Source: CAYRGQ01 sp964444885
Lineage (GTDB): Bacteria; Bacteroidota; Bacteroidia; Sphingobacteriales; Sphingobacteriaceae
Direction of reading: 5' to 3'
Assembly: GCA_964444885.1 (NCBI GenBank)
Contig: CAYUIZ010000171.1
Span: forward strand, 1-5,194
Length of the DNA: 5,194 nucleotides
Numbering within the stretch: position 1 is the first letter of the stretch; each line of letters starts with the position of its first letter. Both the position numbers and the translations under genes were made by a program. Below, piece by piece: positions 4,985-5,194 of this stretch. The notes beneath the pieces were generated by a model. That model ran no database searches, had not been told where the DNA came from, and saw nothing but the letters and a program-made list of their open reading frames with translations.

Positions 4985-5194
4985 TTAATTTACAATCAGT
5001 ACGCCCCGCATAATCCGCCAATGTCCGGGAAAGGTGCAGATATACGGGTATTCGCCCGCCTCAGCAGGCGCAACGAAATCCAGCTGGTACGTTTCGCCGG
5101 CATTCACGAGCGGCGTTGCGTGCAACACTTCGGGGATATCCGGCACAAAATGCTTGTCGTATGCATCAGGCAAGACGGACATCTCATCCGCCGC
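4985..5194 (-). CDS. Plastocyanin/azurin-like type-1 copper domain, C-terminal part
   Basis: The frame is open from the right window edge and ends at TAA (4985-4987), showing the last 69 residues of a longer protein; an internal ATG at 5182 is not taken as the start because coding sequence continues upstream. The end matches the last strands of a cupredoxin: VLHATPLVNAGETYQLDF, then AGEYPYICTFPGHWRIMRG, then a final strand LIV. The spacing C53-x4-H58-x3-M62 (visible numbering) supplies three of the four copper ligands; the first histidine would lie upstream, outside the window. Such domains carry electrons in the periplasm or on the cell surface, alone or fused to the end of large dehydrogenase, heme-binding or glycosidase-type proteins. 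Which case applies cannot be seen. It lies 29 bases ahead of the oxidoreductase on the same strand, probably in one operon. Confidence 0.9.
   Translation of the reverse strand, partial: AADEMSVLPDAYDKHFVPDIPEVLHATPLVNAGETYQLDFVAPAEAGEYPYICTFPGHWRIMRGVLIVN

Overview
The window looks like a chromosomal piece of a moderately GC-rich member of the Bacteroidota, most likely Cytophagales-like. The grounds are two promoter candidates with the Bacteroidota pattern (TTTG-like -33 box and TAnnTTTG -7 box), weak or absent Shine-Dalgarno sites at several starts, and the protein types present. No species can be named from the sequence alone.

Layout. Positions 1-572, minus strand: a tRNA operon read right to left as a broken tRNA-Thr copy, tRNA-Thr(TGT), tRNA-Tyr(GTA), tRNA-Gly(TCC) and tRNA-Thr(GGT), the last cut by the window edge. 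This is the gene order of the tRNA part of the tufB operon in E. coli, so an EF-Tu gene is expected just beyond the left edge. A promoter candidate sits at 716-745. Positions 573-1173: about 600 bases without a credible gene, holding that promoter, a perfect 14-base palindrome inside it, a widely spaced inverted repeat, and an 89-base nested inverted repeat (1019-1107) that resembles a small non-autonomous mobile element. Positions 1174-2319, plus strand: an outer-membrane beta-barrel protein of the BamA/TamA superfamily without POTRA domains. Positions 2329-2874, minus strand: dTDP-4-dehydrorhamnose 3,5-epimerase (rfbC/rmlC) with its own promoter candidate; it converges on the barrel gene with only 9 bases between the stop codons. 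Positions 2971-5194, minus strand: a likely operon of three genes for exported proteins, in transcription order the C-terminal end of a type-1 copper (plastocyanin/azurin-like) protein, a Tat-exported Gfo/Idh/MocA oxidoreductase of the GH109-like group, and a secreted protein resembling DUF2271.

How they fit. The left part is translation housekeeping. The barrel protein and RfbC both serve the envelope (outer membrane, and rhamnose for surface polysaccharide), but are separate transcription units. The right-hand operon combines a copper electron-transfer-type domain, an NAD(P)-dependent sugar enzyme sent out folded, and an exported small protein with a histidine cluster and a possible calcium loop. 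The last two genes overlap by ATGA, so they are probably translationally coupled. A joint role in envelope or periplasmic carbohydrate chemistry is an inference. The least explained items are the mosaic broken tRNA with a palindrome in its anticodon region, the 89-base inverted repeat, and this three-gene exported set.
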